In this document: positions 30,177-41,098 of the stretch, piece by piece
How positions within the stretch are numbered: the stretch's first letter is position 1
Layout: every line of letters begins with the position of its first letter
Assembly (NCBI RefSeq): GCF_014204915.1
Contig: NZ_JACHMH010000001.1
Span: 9,151,501-9,215,500 of the forward strand
Direction of reading: 5' to 3'
Length of the DNA: 64,000 nt
Origin: Crossiella cryophila
GTDB lineage: Bacteria > Actinomycetota > Actinomycetes > Mycobacteriales > Pseudonocardiaceae
Notes under the pieces: model-generated
What the model was told of the DNA's origin: nothing
Database searches by the model: none
The model's input: only the letters and a program-made list of their open reading frames with translations
Translations under genes and position numbers: made by a program

Positions 30177-30904
30177 CCGACCGCGGCGAGGGCCTCGGGC
30201 AGGGTGAACGCGCCGGCGTAGAGCGCCTTGCCGATGATCGAGCCCTCCAGGCCCAGCGGGGCCAGCTCGGCCAGGGCGACCAGGTCGGCGACGCTGGAGA
30301 TGCCGCCGGAGGCGATCACCGGGGCGTCGGTGCGGGCGCAGACCTCGCGCAGCAGGTCCACGTTGGGGCCCTGCAGGGTGCCGTCCTTGCTGACGTCGGT
30401 GACCACGTAGCGCGGGCAGCCGTCGCGGTCCAGCCGGGCCAGCACCTCCCACAGGTCGCCGCCGTCGGTGGTCCAGCCGCGGCCGGCCACCCGGTGCCCG
30501 GCGGCGGTGATCCGCACGTCCAGGCCGACCGCGATCTGCTCGCCGTACTCGGCGATGGCCTTGGCGCACCAGACCGGGTCCTCCAGCGCGGCGGTGCCCA
30601 GGTTGACCCTGGCGCAGCCGGTGGCCAGCGCGGCCCTGAGCGAGGCGTCGTCGCGGATGCCGCCGGAGAGTTCGACCTTGACGTCCAGCCGCCCGACCAC
30701 GTCCGCGACCAGTTCGCGGTTGCTGCCCCGCCCGAAGGCGGCGTCCAGGTCGACCAGATGGATCCACTCGGCGCCGCCGTCCTGCCAGGCCAGCGCGGCC
30801 TGCCACGGCTCGCCGTAGGAGGTCTCGGTGCCTGCCTCGCCCTGGACCAGGCGGACAGCCTTGCCTTCGGCCACATCAACGGCCGGGAGCAGCGTAAACG
30901 TCAC
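30173..30904 (-). CDS. priA: Bifunctional HisA/TrpF-type isomerase (PriA)
   Basis: The 243-residue TIM-barrel isomerises ProFAR in histidine synthesis. Catalytic Asp10 ([18 protein letters not shown]) and Asp in [11 protein letters not shown] near residue 173 are present, with phosphate motifs SGGIRD and ASGGISS. In Actinobacteria this enzyme (PriA) is known also to do the TrpF reaction. The trp operon at 20375-25449 lacks trpF, which supports the dual role here. It follows hisH after 9 bases. The exact specificity cannot be read with certainty from sequence. Confidence 0.93.
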   Translation of the reverse strand: MTFTLLPAVDVAEGKAVRLVQGEAGTETSYGEPWQAALAWQDGGAEWIHLVDLDAAFGRGSNRELVADVVGRLDVKVELSGGIRDDASLRAALATGCARVNLGTAALEDPVWCAKAIAEYGEQIAVGLDVRITAAGHRVAGRGWTTDGGDLWEVLARLDRDGCPRYVVTDVSKDGTLQGPNVDLLREVCARTDAPVIASGGISSVADLVALAELAPLGLEGSIIGKALYAGAFTLPEALAAVG

Positions 30905-30913
30905 CCGGCAACC

Positions 30914-31552
30914 TTAAACGACGGACTTGAGCCAGTTCTCCAGCAGGTGCGCCCCGGCGTCCCCGGACTTCTCCGGGTGGAACTGGGTGGCGCACAGCGG
31001 CCCGTTCTCCACCGCGGCCACGAAGTCCTCGCCGTGGTGCGCCCAGGTGACCAGCGGCTTCGGCAGCGGCGGTTCGGGGTCCAGGGTCCACTCGCGCACG
31101 CCGTAGGAGTGCACGAAGTAGAACCGGGTCTCTTCGTCCAGCCCGGCGAACAGGGTGGACTCGGCCGGTGCGCGCACGGTGTTCCAGCCCATGTGCGGCA
31201 GCACCGGCGCGGTGAGCCGCTCGACCGTGCCCGGCCACTCCCCGCAGCCCTCGGCCTCGGTGCCGTGCTCGACGCCCTTCTCGAACAGGATCTGCAGTCC
31301 CACGCAGATCCCCAGCACCGGCCTGCCACCGGCCAGCCGCTGCCCGATGACCTTCTCGCCATGGACCTTGCGGAGTCCGGCCATGCAGGCCCCGAACGCG
31401 CCGACGCCGGGCACCACGAGCCCGTCGGCGGCCTGGGCCACCCTGGGGTCGGCGGTCACCTCGACCTGGGCGCCGACCCGGCGCAGGGCGCGTTCGGCGG
31501 AGCGGATGTTGCCGAATCCGTAGTCCAGTACAACGACGCTGGTCACCGGCAC
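30914..31552 (-). CDS. hisH: Imidazole glycerol phosphate synthase glutaminase subunit
   Basis: The class-I glutaminase (212 residues) feeds ammonia to HisF. Catalytic Cys near residue 82 ([11 protein letters not shown]) and the His-Glu pair in [11 protein letters not shown] are present. [11 protein letters not shown] at the N-terminus is typical. GTG 31552 is used, 3 bases after the stop of the transketolase subunit gene; GTG 31546 is possible. This close spacing means hisH and priA are probably co-transcribed with the transketolase pair. Confidence 0.96.
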   Translation of the reverse strand: MPVTSVVVLDYGFGNIRSAERALRRVGAQVEVTADPRVAQAADGLVVPGVGAFGACMAGLRKVHGEKVIGQRLAGGRPVLGICVGLQILFEKGVEHGTEAEGCGEWPGTVERLTAPVLPHMGWNTVRAPAESTLFAGLDEETRFYFVHSYGVREWTLDPEPPLPKPLVTWAHHGEDFVAAVENGPLCATQFHPEKSGDAGAHLLENWLKSVV

Positions 31553-31555
31553 AGC

Positions 31556-32467
31556 CTAGCCAAGGAACTCGCGGACGGCCTTGGCGATACCGCCTGCGTC
31601 CAGTCCGTGCACCACGTCGTGCTGCTCGGGTGTCCCGTACGCCCTGACCTCGCTGTCCCGGCTGACTCCCAGCGACAGCAACCGGTGCGGCTGGCGGCGC
31701 AGCGCGTCGGCGACCGGCAGCGCCGAGGTGCCGCGCAGGTACGGCTCGACCAGCACCACATCGGGCCGGTCGAGCTGCTCGACCGCGGCGCGCAGGCCCG
31801 CGCCGTCGAAGGGGCGGACGGTGGCCGCGTAGAGCACGGTCACGTCCTGGCCCTCGGTGGCGGCCAGCACGGCGTCCGCGGTGGTGCCCACGGCGAGGAC
31901 GACGCCCCGGCGTCCCCGGCGCAGCGTGGTGAATCCCGGTCCCTCGGCGTAGGGCCGGGCGTTGGCGCGGGTGGACAGGCGCAGGTAGACCAGGTCGTCC
32001 CCGGCCAGCGCGGGTTCGAGCAGGGCGGGCAGCTCGGCGGGGTGGCCGGGGCTGTGCACGGTCCAGCCGGGCAGGGTGTCGAACAGCGCCACGTCGCCGG
32101 GCACCTGGTGGGTGCGGCCCCACACCGGGTCGTCGTAGGAGCCGCCGATGCTGACCAGCAGCGCGCCCACGTCCTGGTGCCCGAGGTCCAGTTTGATCTG
32201 CTCGAACGGCCGCTCGACCAGGAACGGGCCGTAGGTGTGCACCACCGGCCGCATCCCGGCCAGCGCGAGGCCGCCGCCGACGCTGACCATGAGCTGCTCC
32301 CGGATGCCCACGTTGATCACCCGGTCCGGGTGCCGCCGCGCGGCGGGGGCGAAGGCGTCCCTGGAGATCTCGGCCAGCACGACCGCGATCCGCGGATCGG
32401 TGTCCATGGCGGCGGTGACGGTGTTCGCGAACACCTCACGCATCGGGGCAACCGCGATGTCGGTCAT
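31556..32467 (-). CDS. Transketolase C-terminal subunit (pyrimidine-binding and C domains)
   Basis: This 303-residue protein matches the Pyr domain and C-terminal domain of transketolase. The conserved Glu that activates thiamine diphosphate is in VINVGIREQLMVSVGGGLA, and the HTYGPFLVERPFEQIKLD stretch is typical. It pairs with the N-terminal subunit gene by ATGA overlap. Such split enzymes occur in many bacteria and may act on pentose phosphates or on C-5/C-6 specialised substrates. Being joined to hisH suggests a role in ribose-phosphate supply, which is an inference. Confidence 0.9.
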   Translation of the reverse strand: MTDIAVAPMREVFANTVTAAMDTDPRIAVVLAEISRDAFAPAARRHPDRVINVGIREQLMVSVGGGLALAGMRPVVHTYGPFLVERPFEQIKLDLGHQDVGALLVSIGGSYDDPVWGRTHQVPGDVALFDTLPGWTVHSPGHPAELPALLEPALAGDDLVYLRLSTRANARPYAEGPGFTTLRRGRRGVVLAVGTTADAVLAATEGQDVTVLYAATVRPFDGAGLRAAVEQLDRPDVVLVEPYLRGTSALPVADALRRQPHRLLSLGVSRDSEVRAYGTPEQHDVVHGLDAGGIAKAVREFLG

Positions 32468-33171
32468 TCCGAACCCTCCAGTCCGATCAGGGCCTCGACC
32501 ACGAGCGGACGCCCGGGGTGCGGAGTGGTGAACGCGGCGTACAGGTCCTCGTGGTCCCGGCCGTCCACCGTGCGACCGGCCCAGCCCTCCACGGTGAAAC
32601 GGTCGGCGATGCCGCCGGGCCAGCCGTGCGTGCCGGAGAAGTTGTTGACCGCCACCACGGTGAGCTGGTCAAGGCCGAGCCGTCCGGCCAGTGCGACGGC
32701 CTCGTGGTTGCTGCCCTCGTCCAGTTCGGCGTCGCCGACCAGCACGACCACCCGCACGCCGGTGCGGCCCTGGGCGCGCAGGCCGAGCACGGTGCCCACC
32801 GCCAGGGGCAGGCCGTGGCCGAGGGAGCCGCTGCTGATCTCCGCGCCGGGCACCAGGACCCGGTCCGGGTGCTGGCCCAGCGGGGAGTCGAACGCGGTCC
32901 AGTCGTCCACAACGGACTCGTCCAGGAAGCCCTTGGCGGCCAGCACCGCGTAGAAGGCCATCGGGCCGTGGCCCTTGGACAGGTAGAAGCGGTCCCGGTC
33001 CGGGTCGTCCAGCCGGTCCGGGGAAACGTCGAGGACGCGGTCGTAGAGCACCCAGAGCACGTCCATGGTCGAGTTGGCGGCGGCGCTGTGCTTCTCGTCG
33101 CCGGTCATCCTGGCGATCAGCGCGGGCAGCTCGGCGAAGGCCCGCGGTGTGGTCATTTCCTTCGCTGTCAT
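32464..33171 (-). CDS. Transketolase N-terminal subunit (thiamine diphosphate-binding)
   Basis: ATG 33171 gives 235 residues. The diphosphate-binding pattern VLVGDAELDEGSNHEA (GDGX-type, here GDA) and VVAVNNFSGTHG are present, with FYLSKGHGPMAFYAVLA and GSLGHGLPLAVG. Usual transketolases have GDGxxxEG; the Gly-to-Ala change at GDA is notable. It starts the transketolase-hisH-priA transcript. A SoxR-type box lies 16-35 bases upstream, in what would be its promoter. The longer start at 33183 would lie close to or inside that promoter. Confidence 0.9.
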   Translation of the reverse strand: MTAKEMTTPRAFAELPALIARMTGDEKHSAAANSTMDVLWVLYDRVLDVSPDRLDDPDRDRFYLSKGHGPMAFYAVLAAKGFLDESVVDDWTAFDSPLGQHPDRVLVPGAEISSGSLGHGLPLAVGTVLGLRAQGRTGVRVVVLVGDAELDEGSNHEAVALAGRLGLDQLTVVAVNNFSGTHGWPGGIADRFTVEGWAGRTVDGRDHEDLYAAFTTPHPGRPLVVEALIGLEGSE

Positions 33172-33186
33172 GGCTCCGAGCATGTA

Positions 33187-33206
33187 ACCTCGACCAAACT
33201 GGAGGT
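33187..33206. promoter_or_regulatory. SoxR box between split transketolase and soxR
   Basis: The dyad ACCTC-N10-GAGGT at 33187-33206 has the length and arms of known SoxR sites (ACCTC...GAGGT). On the minus strand TTGACC (33209-33204) is a good -35 overlapping it. A 19-bp spacer, usual for SoxR-controlled promoters, puts CATGCT (33184-33179) at -10 and transcription start at about 33172, next to ATG 33171. This suggests SoxR activates the transketolase operon on a leaderless transcript and may also control its own gene. Confidence 0.8.
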
Positions 33207-33215
33207 CAAGCGTTC

Positions 33216-33677
33216 ATGGAAGCCCTGCCCCAATGGCTGACGATCGGCGAGGTCGCCGAGCGCAGCGGAGTGCCCCACACCGCGCTGCGGTTCTACGAGG
33301 AGAAGCAGCTCGTCTTCTCCGAGCGGAGCGCGGGCAACCAGCGGCGATACCACCGGTCGGTACTGCGGCGACTGGCCTTCATCCGGGCCGCGCAACGGGT
33401 CGGCCTGACCCTGGAGGACATCCAGAGCGCGCTGGCCACCCTGCCGGAGGGCCGCAACCCGACCAAGGCGGACTGGGCCAGGCTGTCCAGCACCTGGCGG
33501 GAGGAGCTGAACGCCCGGATCGAGGCGCTGCAACTGCTCCGGGACCGGCTCACCGGCTGCATCGGCTGCGGCTGCCTGTCCCTGCGCTCCTGTTTCCTGC
33601 ACAACGCCGACGACGCGATGGCCGCCTACGGCCCTGGTTCGCCCCGGCTGAAGCCGCAGGTGGAGGGCGGGCGTTGA
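33216..33677 (+). CDS. soxR: Redox-sensitive transcriptional activator SoxR
   Basis: The 153-residue MerR-family protein has an N-terminal helix-turn-helix (LTIGEVAERSGVPHTALRFY) and a C-terminal [2Fe-2S] motif with Cys115, Cys118, Cys120 and Cys126 (CIGCGCLSLRSC), the same spacing as in E. coli SoxR. It senses redox-active compounds. ATG 33216 lies 10 bases after a SoxR box. The neighbouring divergent target is a transketolase rather than the usual oxidoreductase, flavin reductase or exporter. Its stop codon overlaps the -35 of the next gene's promoter. Confidence 0.96.
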   Translation: MEALPQWLTIGEVAERSGVPHTALRFYEEKQLVFSERSAGNQRRYHRSVLRRLAFIRAAQRVGLTLEDIQSALATLPEGRNPTKADWARLSSTWREELNARIEALQLLRDRLTGCIGCGCLSLRSCFLHNADDAMAAYGPGSPRLKPQVEGGR

Positions 33678-33704
33678 CTCTGACACGGTGTCAGGTCCTA
33701 CAAC
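33674..33704 (+). promoter_or_regulatory. MerR-type promoter with 19-bp spacer
   Basis: TTGACT (33674-33679) and TACAAC (33699-33704) are separated by exactly 19 bases, which is the overlong spacing used by MerR regulators. A perfect 15-bp dyad, CTGACAC-G-GTGTCAG (33680-33694), fills the spacer. Transcription should begin near 33711, just before ATG 33715. The -35 overlaps the soxR stop codon. The promoter most likely drives the merR gene itself under autoregulation. Confidence 0.88.
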
Positions 33705-33714
33705 GGCACTCGTC

Positions 33715-34545
33715 ATGTTGAGTATCGGAGACTTCGCCAGGCACGGACACGTGTCCGTCCGCATGCTGCGGCACTACGACCAGCTCGGCCTGCTCACCCC
33801 GGACCGGGTGGACCAGGTCACCGGCTACCGCTACTACCGGGTCGATCAGCTGTCCCGGTTGAACCGGGTGATCGCGTTGAAGGACCTGGGTTTCACCCTG
33901 GACCAGGTGCGCTCGATCCTGGACGAGCAGGTGGACGCGGCCGAGTTGCGCGGGATGCTGCGGTTGCGCCGGACCGAGCTGGCCGCGGACATCGCGGCGG
34001 CCCGGCAGCGGCTGAACCAGGTCGAGGCGAGGCTCCGCATCATCGAGAGCGAGGGGCGCATGCCCAGCACCGACGTCGTCGTCAAGAACCTGCCCGCGGT
34101 CCGCATCGCCGAGCTGACCGGCACCGCCGCGGACTTCGCGCCGGGCAGCATCAGCCCGGTGATCGGCCCGCTGTACGACCGGCTGTTCGCGGCCCTTGGC
34201 AAGGCCGGGCTGCAGCCGGTGGGCCCGACCATCGCCTACTACGAGCTGCCCGAGGGCGAGGACGGCCCGATCCTCATCCACGCCGGGGTCCCGGTGAACA
34301 CCGAGGCCGCACCCGGCCAGGAGTTCGCCATCGTGGACCTGCCCGAGGTGCGCCAGGCCGCCACCCTGGTGCACCACGGCTCGATGATGGAGATCGGCGG
34401 CCCGTTCCAGGCCCTGGCCAAGTGGGTGGAGACCAACGGCTACCGCCCGGCCGGACCGTCCAGGGAGTTCTACCTGGTGGCCGGGCCCGAGCACGACCAG
34501 GCCGACTGGGTCACCGAACTGCAGCAGCCGCTCGTCCCGGCCTGA
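33715..34545 (+). CDS. MerR-family regulator with GyrI-like effector domain
   Basis: The 276-residue regulator starts at ATG 33715, just after its MerR-type promoter; an upstream start at 33688 would lie inside the promoter. Residues 1-70 form the helix-turn-helix (SIGDFARHGHVSVRMLRHYD, TGYRYYRVDQLSRL). A coiled coil follows (about 75-115). The C-terminal effector domain (about 125-276) has VVVKNLPAVRIAELTG and ends with EFYLVAGPEHDQADW, as in BmrR-type drug sensors. It probably responds to small cationic or lipophilic compounds. No efflux gene is adjacent on the same strand. Confidence 0.92.
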   Translation: MLSIGDFARHGHVSVRMLRHYDQLGLLTPDRVDQVTGYRYYRVDQLSRLNRVIALKDLGFTLDQVRSILDEQVDAAELRGMLRLRRTELAADIAAARQRLNQVEARLRIIESEGRMPSTDVVVKNLPAVRIAELTGTAADFAPGSISPVIGPLYDRLFAALGKAGLQPVGPTIAYYELPEGEDGPILIHAGVPVNTEAAPGQEFAIVDLPEVRQAATLVHHGSMMEIGGPFQALAKWVETNGYRPAGPSREFYLVAGPEHDQADWVTELQQPLVPA

Positions 34546-34914
34546 TCAGCCGCGGAAGTACTGGTACCCGCCGTTGTCGCGGACCCGCTCGGCCGAGTCG
34601 AAGCCGATCCGCAGCCCGTCGGGGTCCGGCCAGTGGTCGCGGAAGCAGTCCACCACCGCGGCGCGCATCGCGTCCACGGTGTCCAGCAGTTCCGCGGGCA
34701 GTCCGGCCGGGCGGGACTGCCGGTGCGGCTGGTACCACTCGGGCAGGCCGTCCGCCTGCCCCTTGAGCAGCACCCACACCGTCAGATGGGCCGGGTCGAC
34801 CTCAACGGCGCCGTAGCTGAACACGGCCTCGACGAGGTCGCCCCAACGCTCCAGCAGCACCGTCCTGGCCTGGCCGAGCAGGACTCCGGCTGATTCCGGA
34901 TCGGGCGCGGTCAC
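34546..34914 (-). CDS. Protein of unknown function, 122 residues
   Basis: GTG 34914 gives a soluble protein starting VTAPDPESAGVLLGQARTVL, 2 bases after the TGA of the small membrane gene upstream. It ends in RVRDNGGYQYFRG. The pattern TVWVLLKGQADGLPEWY and GLRIGFDSAERV suggests a small alpha/beta domain. No family is recognised. Its stop lies directly against the stop of the converging merR gene with no space between them. Probably one transcript with the small membrane gene. Confidence 0.65.
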   Translation of the reverse strand: MTAPDPESAGVLLGQARTVLLERWGDLVEAVFSYGAVEVDPAHLTVWVLLKGQADGLPEWYQPHRQSRPAGLPAELLDTVDAMRAAVVDCFRDHWPDPDGLRIGFDSAERVRDNGGYQYFRG

Positions 34915-34916
34915 CG

Positions 34917-35075
34917 TCAGATCATCCAGGTGACCGCGCCCACCGCGGCCAGGATCGCGCCCGCGAGCAGCACGAACGCGAACATCCTCGAGGTCTTCCA
35001 GGTCACGTACACCCCGCCCAGCAGGAAGCCAGCCAGGCCGAGCAGGATCAGCCACACCCAGTCCTTGAAGACCAC
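34917..35075 (-). CDS. Small two-helix membrane protein
   Basis: GTG 35075, with GGAAGG at suitable distance, gives 52 residues starting VVFKDWVWLILLGLAGFLLG. Two hydrophobic helices (about 5-24 and 30-50) fill almost the whole protein, with YVTWKTSRM between them. No family is recognised. It lies between hisB and a small unknown gene and may be co-transcribed with hisB; 61 bases separate them. Confidence 0.6.
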   Translation of the reverse strand: MVFKDWVWLILLGLAGFLLGGVYVTWKTSRMFAFVLLAGAILAAVGAVTWMI

Positions 35076-35136
35076 GACACACCTTCCGGTTCCCAGCCCC
35101 CGCAGGGGCAAACGACCAGCAGGGTAGCGGAGTGGC

Positions 35137-38170
<3,034 letters not shown>

Positions 38171-38474
38171 CGTGGTTCCTCGTGGTAGACGGTTTACGCA
38201 GGTACCCAGCCTAATCGGTCCCCGCGTCGACCCGGTCCGGTGGTGCGCGTTATCACGGCTGGCCCGGCCCGCGCTGAATCCATTCCGGCCAGGCGGCCGT
38301 CCCGGCGGAAATCATCCCGCCGCCCGCGGAGTGCCCGGAGGCCCGACGCAGACCGGCCGCAGCCCGTCAACGGGGAAAACTGGTGAACAATCCCGCCGAG
38401 GGGCGGGTTGTCCGTGGACCCACGGCTACCTGACGCTGAAGTCTCATCACGCTCCGTCAAAGATCGGAGGCACG
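38171..38474. other. Divergent promoter region between hisD and the first carboxypeptidase
   Basis: This 304-base gap separates the diverging hisD and secreted carboxypeptidase genes. A short palindrome, CCGTGG-AC-CCACGG, lies at 38412-38425, about 60 bases upstream of the carboxypeptidase start. No leader peptide rich in histidine, T-box or other attenuator was recognised in front of hisD. GGAGG at 38466-38470 is the carboxypeptidase ribosome binding site. Confidence 0.4.
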
Positions 38475-39788
38475 ATGTTGACCAGACGTCGCACCCTGCT
38501 GGCGACGGCAACCGCGGCCTGCGCGGCGCTCCTGCTGGCGACCCCGATGACGACCAGCGCCACCACCCCCAGCCCCGCCGAGACCAGCGCGGCGGCCGAG
38601 GCCGCGCACGCGGACAAGGCGATCTACCTCGTGCACAAGGTCGGCACCCCGGAACTCCGCAGCGCGGTGGCCCGGACCGGCATCGACGTCATGGGCGCCG
38701 ACGGGGACGTGATGAGCGTCCGGGCGAGTGAGGCCGAGGTGCGGGTGCTGCGCGCCAAGGGCTTCGAGGTGGAGTTCCGGGCCGCCGGCGAGCACGGGGA
38801 CCACAGCCACGGCGATCTCGGGATCGCCGACTTCCCACCGGCCGACGCGGCGTATCACAACTTCGCCGAGGTCACCGCGGAGCTGCGCAAGGCCGAGGCG
38901 GACCACCCCGGCATCGCGCAACTGCGCAGCATCGGGAAGTCGCACGAGAACCGCGACCTGTGGATGATCAAGATCAGCGACAACGTGGCCACCGACGAGA
39001 ACGAGCCCGAGGTCCTGTTCAACTGCAACCAGCACGCCCGCGAGCACCTCACCGTGGAGATGTGCCTGCGGATCGTGAACCGGTTCACCGACGGCTACAC
39101 CACCGATCCGGCGATCAAGTCCTTTGTGGACAGCCGGGAGATCTGGGTGATCCCCAGCGTCAACCCGGACGGCTCCGAGTACGACGTGGCCACCGGCTCC
39201 TACCGGTCCTGGCGGAAGAACCGGCAGGCCCCCGGCGGCACCGACCTCAACCGGAACTGGGACTACAACTGGGGCTGCTGCGGCGGTTCCAGCGGCAGCA
39301 CCTCCAGTGACACCTACCGCGGGCCGTCGGCCTTCTCCGCGCCGGAGACCGCGCGGCTGCGGGACTTCGTGAACTCCCGGGTGGTCGGCGGCAAGCAGCA
39401 GATCACCGCCAACATCGACTTCCACACCTTCTCCGAGCTGGTGCTCTGGCCCTACGGCTACACCACCGCGGACACCGGTCCCGGTCTGACCGCCGACGAC
39501 GCCCGCACCTTCCAGACCCTGGGCAGGCAGATGGCGGCCACCAACAACTACAAGCCGCAGCAGTCCAGCGACCTCTACATCACCGACGGCAGCAGCATCG
39601 ACTGGATGTGGGGACGGCACAAGATCTGGTCCTACACCTTCGAGATGTTCCCGAGTTCGATCTGGGGCGGCGGCTTCTACCCACCCGATGAGGTGATCAA
39701 CCGGGAGACCAGCCGCAACGACCGGGCGGTCGACCTCATGCTGACCTACGCCGACTGCGTGCCGCGCGTGATCGGCAAGACCTGCTGA
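38475..39788 (+). CDS. Secreted M14 zinc carboxypeptidase with prodomain (copy 1)
   Basis: The 437-residue exoprotease has a signal peptide (MLTRRRTLLATATAACAALL, cut near residue 29) and a prodomain to about residue 120, and then the catalytic domain. Zinc ligands are His and Glu in CNQHAREHL (near 186-189) and His in IDFHTFSEL (near 316). The substrate-binding Asn-Arg is in TDLNRNWD, and the general base Glu in YTFEMF near residue 389. [10 protein letters not shown] is shared with its two paralogues. ATG 38475 has GGAGG 4 bases upstream. It probably degrades peptides outside the cell. A hairpin terminator follows. Confidence 0.95.
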   Translation: MLTRRRTLLATATAACAALLLATPMTTSATTPSPAETSAAAEAAHADKAIYLVHKVGTPELRSAVARTGIDVMGADGDVMSVRASEAEVRVLRAKGFEVEFRAAGEHGDHSHGDLGIADFPPADAAYHNFAEVTAELRKAEADHPGIAQLRSIGKSHENRDLWMIKISDNVATDENEPEVLFNCNQHAREHLTVEMCLRIVNRFTDGYTTDPAIKSFVDSREIWVIPSVNPDGSEYDVATGSYRSWRKNRQAPGGTDLNRNWDYNWGCCGGSSGSTSSDTYRGPSAFSAPETARLRDFVNSRVVGGKQQITANIDFHTFSELVLWPYGYTTADTGPGLTADDARTFQTLGRQMAATNNYKPQQSSDLYITDGSSIDWMWGRHKIWSYTFEMFPSSIWGGGFYPPDEVINRETSRNDRAVDLMLTYADCVPRVIGKTC

Positions 39789-39805
39789 CCCGTTGACCAC
39801 GTCCG

Positions 39806-39840
39806 ATCCGGCCGCCCCACAACGTCGTGGGCGGCCGGAT
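39806..39840 (+). terminator. Hairpin terminator after carboxypeptidase copy 1
   Basis: ATCCGGCCGCCCCAC (39806-39820) pairs with GTGGGCGGCCGGAT (39827-39840) with one bulged C and a 6-base loop. It lies 18 bases after the stop and is followed by TCGGCA, not a strong T run. This means copy 2 most likely has its own promoter. Confidence 0.75.
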
Positions 39841-39890
39841 TCGGCATACCCGCAACACATTTTCCCTGCCACCGCAACGAAGAAGGACAC

Positions 39891-40970
39891 ATGTCGCGCA
39901 GACGTCTCACCAGAGGACTCGCCGTCGCACTGGGCGCCGCCCTCGCCCTGGGCACGATGATCCCGTTGTCCGCCACCGCGAAGCCCGCCGCCCCGGCCGG
40001 GGTGATGGACTTCCCGCCGGCCGACGCCGGCTACCACAACTTCGCCGAGCTGGGCGCCGAGCTGCGCAAGGTCGGCACGAACCACCCTGGGCTGGCCCGC
40101 ACCACCAGCATCGGCAAGTCGCACGAGAACCGCGACCTGTGGCTGACCAAGATCAGCGACAACGTGGCAACCGACGAGAACGAGCCCGAGGTGCTGTTCA
40201 CCTGCAGCCAGCACGCGCGGGAGCACCTGACCGTGGAGATGTGCCTGCGCATCATCAACCGGTTCACCGAGGGCTACGCCACCGACCCGGCGATCAAGAA
40301 GTTCGTCGACTCCAGGGAGATCTGGGTCGTCTCCAACGTGAACCCGGACGGTTCCGAGTACGACATCGCCACCGGCTCCTACCGGTCCTGGCGGAAGAAC
40401 CGCCAGCCCAACGCCGGCGGCACCTTCGGCACCGACCTCAACCGCAACTGGGGCCACAAGTGGGGCTGCTGCGGCGGTTCCAGCGGTTCGCCGGGCAGCG
40501 ACACCTACCGCGGCGCCGCGGCCTTCTCCTCCCCGGAGACCAGGGCGGTCAGCAACTTCGTCAACTCCAGGGTGGTCGGCGGCAAGCAGCAGATCACCAC
40601 GCACATCGACTGGCACACCTACGGCGAGCTGATCATGTGGCCGTTCGGCTGGACCAAGGACGACATCGCGCCCGGCCTCAACGCGGCCGAGCACAAGGCG
40701 TTCAAGGAACTCGGCACCCAGATGGCGGCCACCAACGGGTACAAGCCGCAGCAGGCCAGCGATCTCTACATCACCGACGGCGGGGTCCGGGACTGGATGT
40801 GGGGCCAGCACAAGATCTGGAGCTTCACCTTCGAGATGTTCGGCGGCCAGTACGGCTTCTACCCGCCGGATGAGCTGATCGGCCGGGAGACCACCCGCAA
40901 CGACAAGGCCGTCGACCTGATCCTGACCTACGCCGACTGCGTGCCGCGCATCGTCGGCGGCACCTGCTGA
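39891..40970 (+). CDS. Secreted M14 zinc carboxypeptidase lacking the prodomain (copy 2)
   Basis: The 359-residue paralogue has a signal peptide ([20 protein letters not shown]) and passes almost at once into the catalytic domain ([14 protein letters not shown]). About 80 residues of prodomain present in copies 1 and 3 are missing. All active-site residues are kept: CSQHAREHL (zinc His/Glu), [17 protein letters not shown] (zinc His) and FTFEMFGG (Glu). ATG 39891 has AGAAGGA upstream. It could fold without the prodomain, rely on that of a paralogue, or be active as soon as exported. Confidence 0.93.
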   Translation: MSRRRLTRGLAVALGAALALGTMIPLSATAKPAAPAGVMDFPPADAGYHNFAELGAELRKVGTNHPGLARTTSIGKSHENRDLWLTKISDNVATDENEPEVLFTCSQHAREHLTVEMCLRIINRFTEGYATDPAIKKFVDSREIWVVSNVNPDGSEYDIATGSYRSWRKNRQPNAGGTFGTDLNRNWGHKWGCCGGSSGSPGSDTYRGAAAFSSPETRAVSNFVNSRVVGGKQQITTHIDWHTYGELIMWPFGWTKDDIAPGLNAAEHKAFKELGTQMAATNGYKPQQASDLYITDGGVRDWMWGQHKIWSFTFEMFGGQYGFYPPDELIGRETTRNDKAVDLILTYADCVPRIVGGTC

Positions 40971-41098
40971 CCGTCGCCGACCGGGCGGGGCGAGGACGAT
41001 CGGACAACTCGGACACCGACTTCCGAGGGGTTGCCGATCCCTTGCCCCGCAACCACTCTCGACTCACCCCTGCGTACGTTGTCAGAAACGGAGCCCCC

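Noticed and set aside
34546-35082. Single 178-residue gene in place of two small genes
   Set aside because: Its N-terminal third is a basic, low-complexity shadow of the two-helix membrane protein; the two-gene reading has a good binding site and a TGA/GTG junction.
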